From Hydrogenophaga pseudoflava NBRC 102511 (GTDB lineage: Bacteria; Pseudomonadota; Gammaproteobacteria; Burkholderiales; Burkholderiaceae_C), in the NCBI RefSeq assembly GCF_001592285.1, contig NZ_BCWQ01000007.1, forward strand, positions 124,001 to 188,000: DNA of 64,000 bases. The letters are read 5' to 3'. Below are positions 63,245 through 64,000 of this stretch, piece by piece. Numbering within the stretch: position 1 is the first letter of the stretch; every line of letters starts with the position of its first letter. Both the position numbers and the translations under genes were made by a program. The notes beneath the pieces are model-generated. The model saw only the letters and a program-made list of their open reading frames with translations, was not told the DNA's origin and did no database searches.

Positions 63245-64000
63245 TCACGCGGTGGCGACCGCCAGCTTCAACAGTTCCGCGCCCTCGGCCACCTGGTCAC
63301 CGGGTGCGAACAGCAGCTCGGCCACCGTGCCGTCGGCCGGCGCGGCGATGGTGTGCTCCATCTTCATGGCTTCCATCACCGCCAGGGGCTGGCCCTTGCG
63401 GACGGTGTCGCCGGCCTTGACGGCAAAGCTCACCACCTTGCCCGGCATGGGCGCGGTCAGGCGCCCGCCTTCGGCCGCCGTCTCTCCCGCATGCGCCAGC
63501 GCGTCCAGCTCGGTGATGACGGTGGCGCCGCGGTCGCAGAACAGGTGCACGCTCTCGCCAAGCTGCCAGCACTGCACCGTCTGGCGCTGGCCGTTGTACT
63601 GCAGATCCACCACGGTGCCGCTGTCGGCCGGCTGGGCCTGGAAGTTGAGCACGGCGTCGGCATCGCCCACCGCCAGCTGCAGCGCACCACCGTGCCCGTA
63701 GGTCAGCTGCGCCGTCAGCGCGTCGCCCTGGTATTCGAAGTCGAAGCGGCGCTGGGTCAGGCCGAAGGGGCGCCAGCCATCGGTGCGCGAGAACGGGTCG
63801 GCGCCCTCGCCGGCCTTCTCGTGCACCAGGGTCTGGGCCACGGCCGCGGCCACGGCCAGCGTGCGGCCCACCGGGTCCTGGTTGAACAGCGCCTCGGCTT
63901 CGCGCGGGATCAGGGCCGTATCGAGCCTGGCGGACGAGAAGGCGCCGCTGCGCACCACGTGGCGCAGGAACTGCACATTGGTCGCCAGGCCCACGATGCG
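63245..64000 (-). CDS. Biotin-dependent acyl-CoA carboxylase alpha subunit, C-terminal part
   Basis: 252 residues are visible; the start lies beyond the right edge. The biotin-binding lysine is in VMEAMKMEHTI of the C-terminal biotinyl domain, which begins near TAPMPGKVVSF. The visible N-terminal part (GLATNVQFLRHVVRSGAF) matches the end of the biotin carboxylase domain of methylcrotonyl- and propionyl-type subunits. The HMG-CoA lyase gene downstream favours methylcrotonyl-CoA carboxylase (leucine breakdown), an inference from context. Confidence 0.85.
   Translation of the reverse strand, partial: RIVGLATNVQFLRHVVRSGAFSSARLDTALIPREAEALFNQDPVGRTLAVAAAVAQTLVHEKAGEGADPFSRTDGWRPFGLTQRRFDFEYQGDALTAQLTYGHGGALQLAVGDADAVLNFQAQPADSGTVVDLQYNGQRQTVQCWQLGESVHLFCDRGATVITELDALAHAGETAAEGGRLTAPMPGKVVSFAVKAGDTVRKGQPLAVMEAMKMEHTIAAPADGTVAELLFAPGDQVAEGAELLKLAVATA

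Overview
The window is gene-dense, very GC-rich chromosomal DNA from a betaproteobacterium. Family membership, gene order (paaABCDE, tyrS–M23 peptidase–erpA–bactofilin, an ahcY–tlyA–metF operon behind an SAH riboswitch, rplM–rpsI, a double-length uvrA) and typical Comamonadaceae intergenic palindromes point to Burkholderiales, family Comamonadaceae. A Hydrogenophaga-like genus is a guess. No rRNA, tRNA, CRISPR array, transposase, integrase or phage gene was seen.

Layout: 1-7.6 kb holds a SPOR-domain membrane protein cut by the window edge, ruvB and ruvA separated by a convergent secreted alpha-carbonic anhydrase, phoH-ybeY, and a leftward unit of a cation-efflux protein, dtd and a XanB2/FkbO-type chorismatase. 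7.7-18.6 kb is a complete glycogen operon (glgB-glgX-malQ-glgC-glgA-glgP), largely with 4-base stop/start overlaps. 18.7-22.1 kb is a sensor kinase/FixJ-type regulator pair followed by a secreted HbpS/GlcG-like protein and an ankyrin protein. A palindromic repeat pair (22.2-22.4 kb) separates this from tyrS. 23.8-27.8 kb carries an M23 peptidase, erpA, a bactofilin, a DUF6776 protein and rpsI/rplM. 28-32.8 kb has rlmJ and the phenylacetyl-CoA epoxidase operon paaABCDE behind a TetR/PaaR-like operator. 32.9-39 kb has an acyl-CoA ligase, an O-acetylhomoserine sulfhydrylase, an RlpA-like lipoprotein and an autotransporter. 39.1-42.3 kb is the methyl-cycle operon ahcY-tlyA-metF under an SAH riboswitch with an overlapping terminator. 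42.3-47.8 kb holds a HAD phosphatase, an MFS transporter, a YeeE-type sulfur transporter and small or poorly known proteins. 47.9-53.8 kb is one 1971-residue UvrA with four ATP-binding modules. 53.9-58.4 kb has an orphan branched-chain-type binding protein and a DUF1800/DUF1501 pair. 58.5-64 kb is a leftward run: a biotin carboxylase-type alpha subunit (cut by the edge), a GhrA-like reductase, HMG-CoA lyase, a LysE exporter, a YbaK-type deacylase, DUF1289, a DsbA-like isomerase and a universal stress protein.

How the genes fit together: the glg genes make and break down glycogen from ADP-glucose. The paa genes start aerobic phenylacetate degradation. The biotin-dependent carboxylase and HMG-CoA lyase fit leucine/isovalerate catabolism. 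AhcY and MetF recycle homocysteine and supply methyl groups. Most of the window is ordinary core metabolism. The least-described parts are the tandem UvrA, the kinase/regulator/HbpS-like/ankyrin unit, the autotransporter-RlpA pair, the DUF1800/DUF1501 pair and the palindromic intergenic elements. No unmistakably new system was found.
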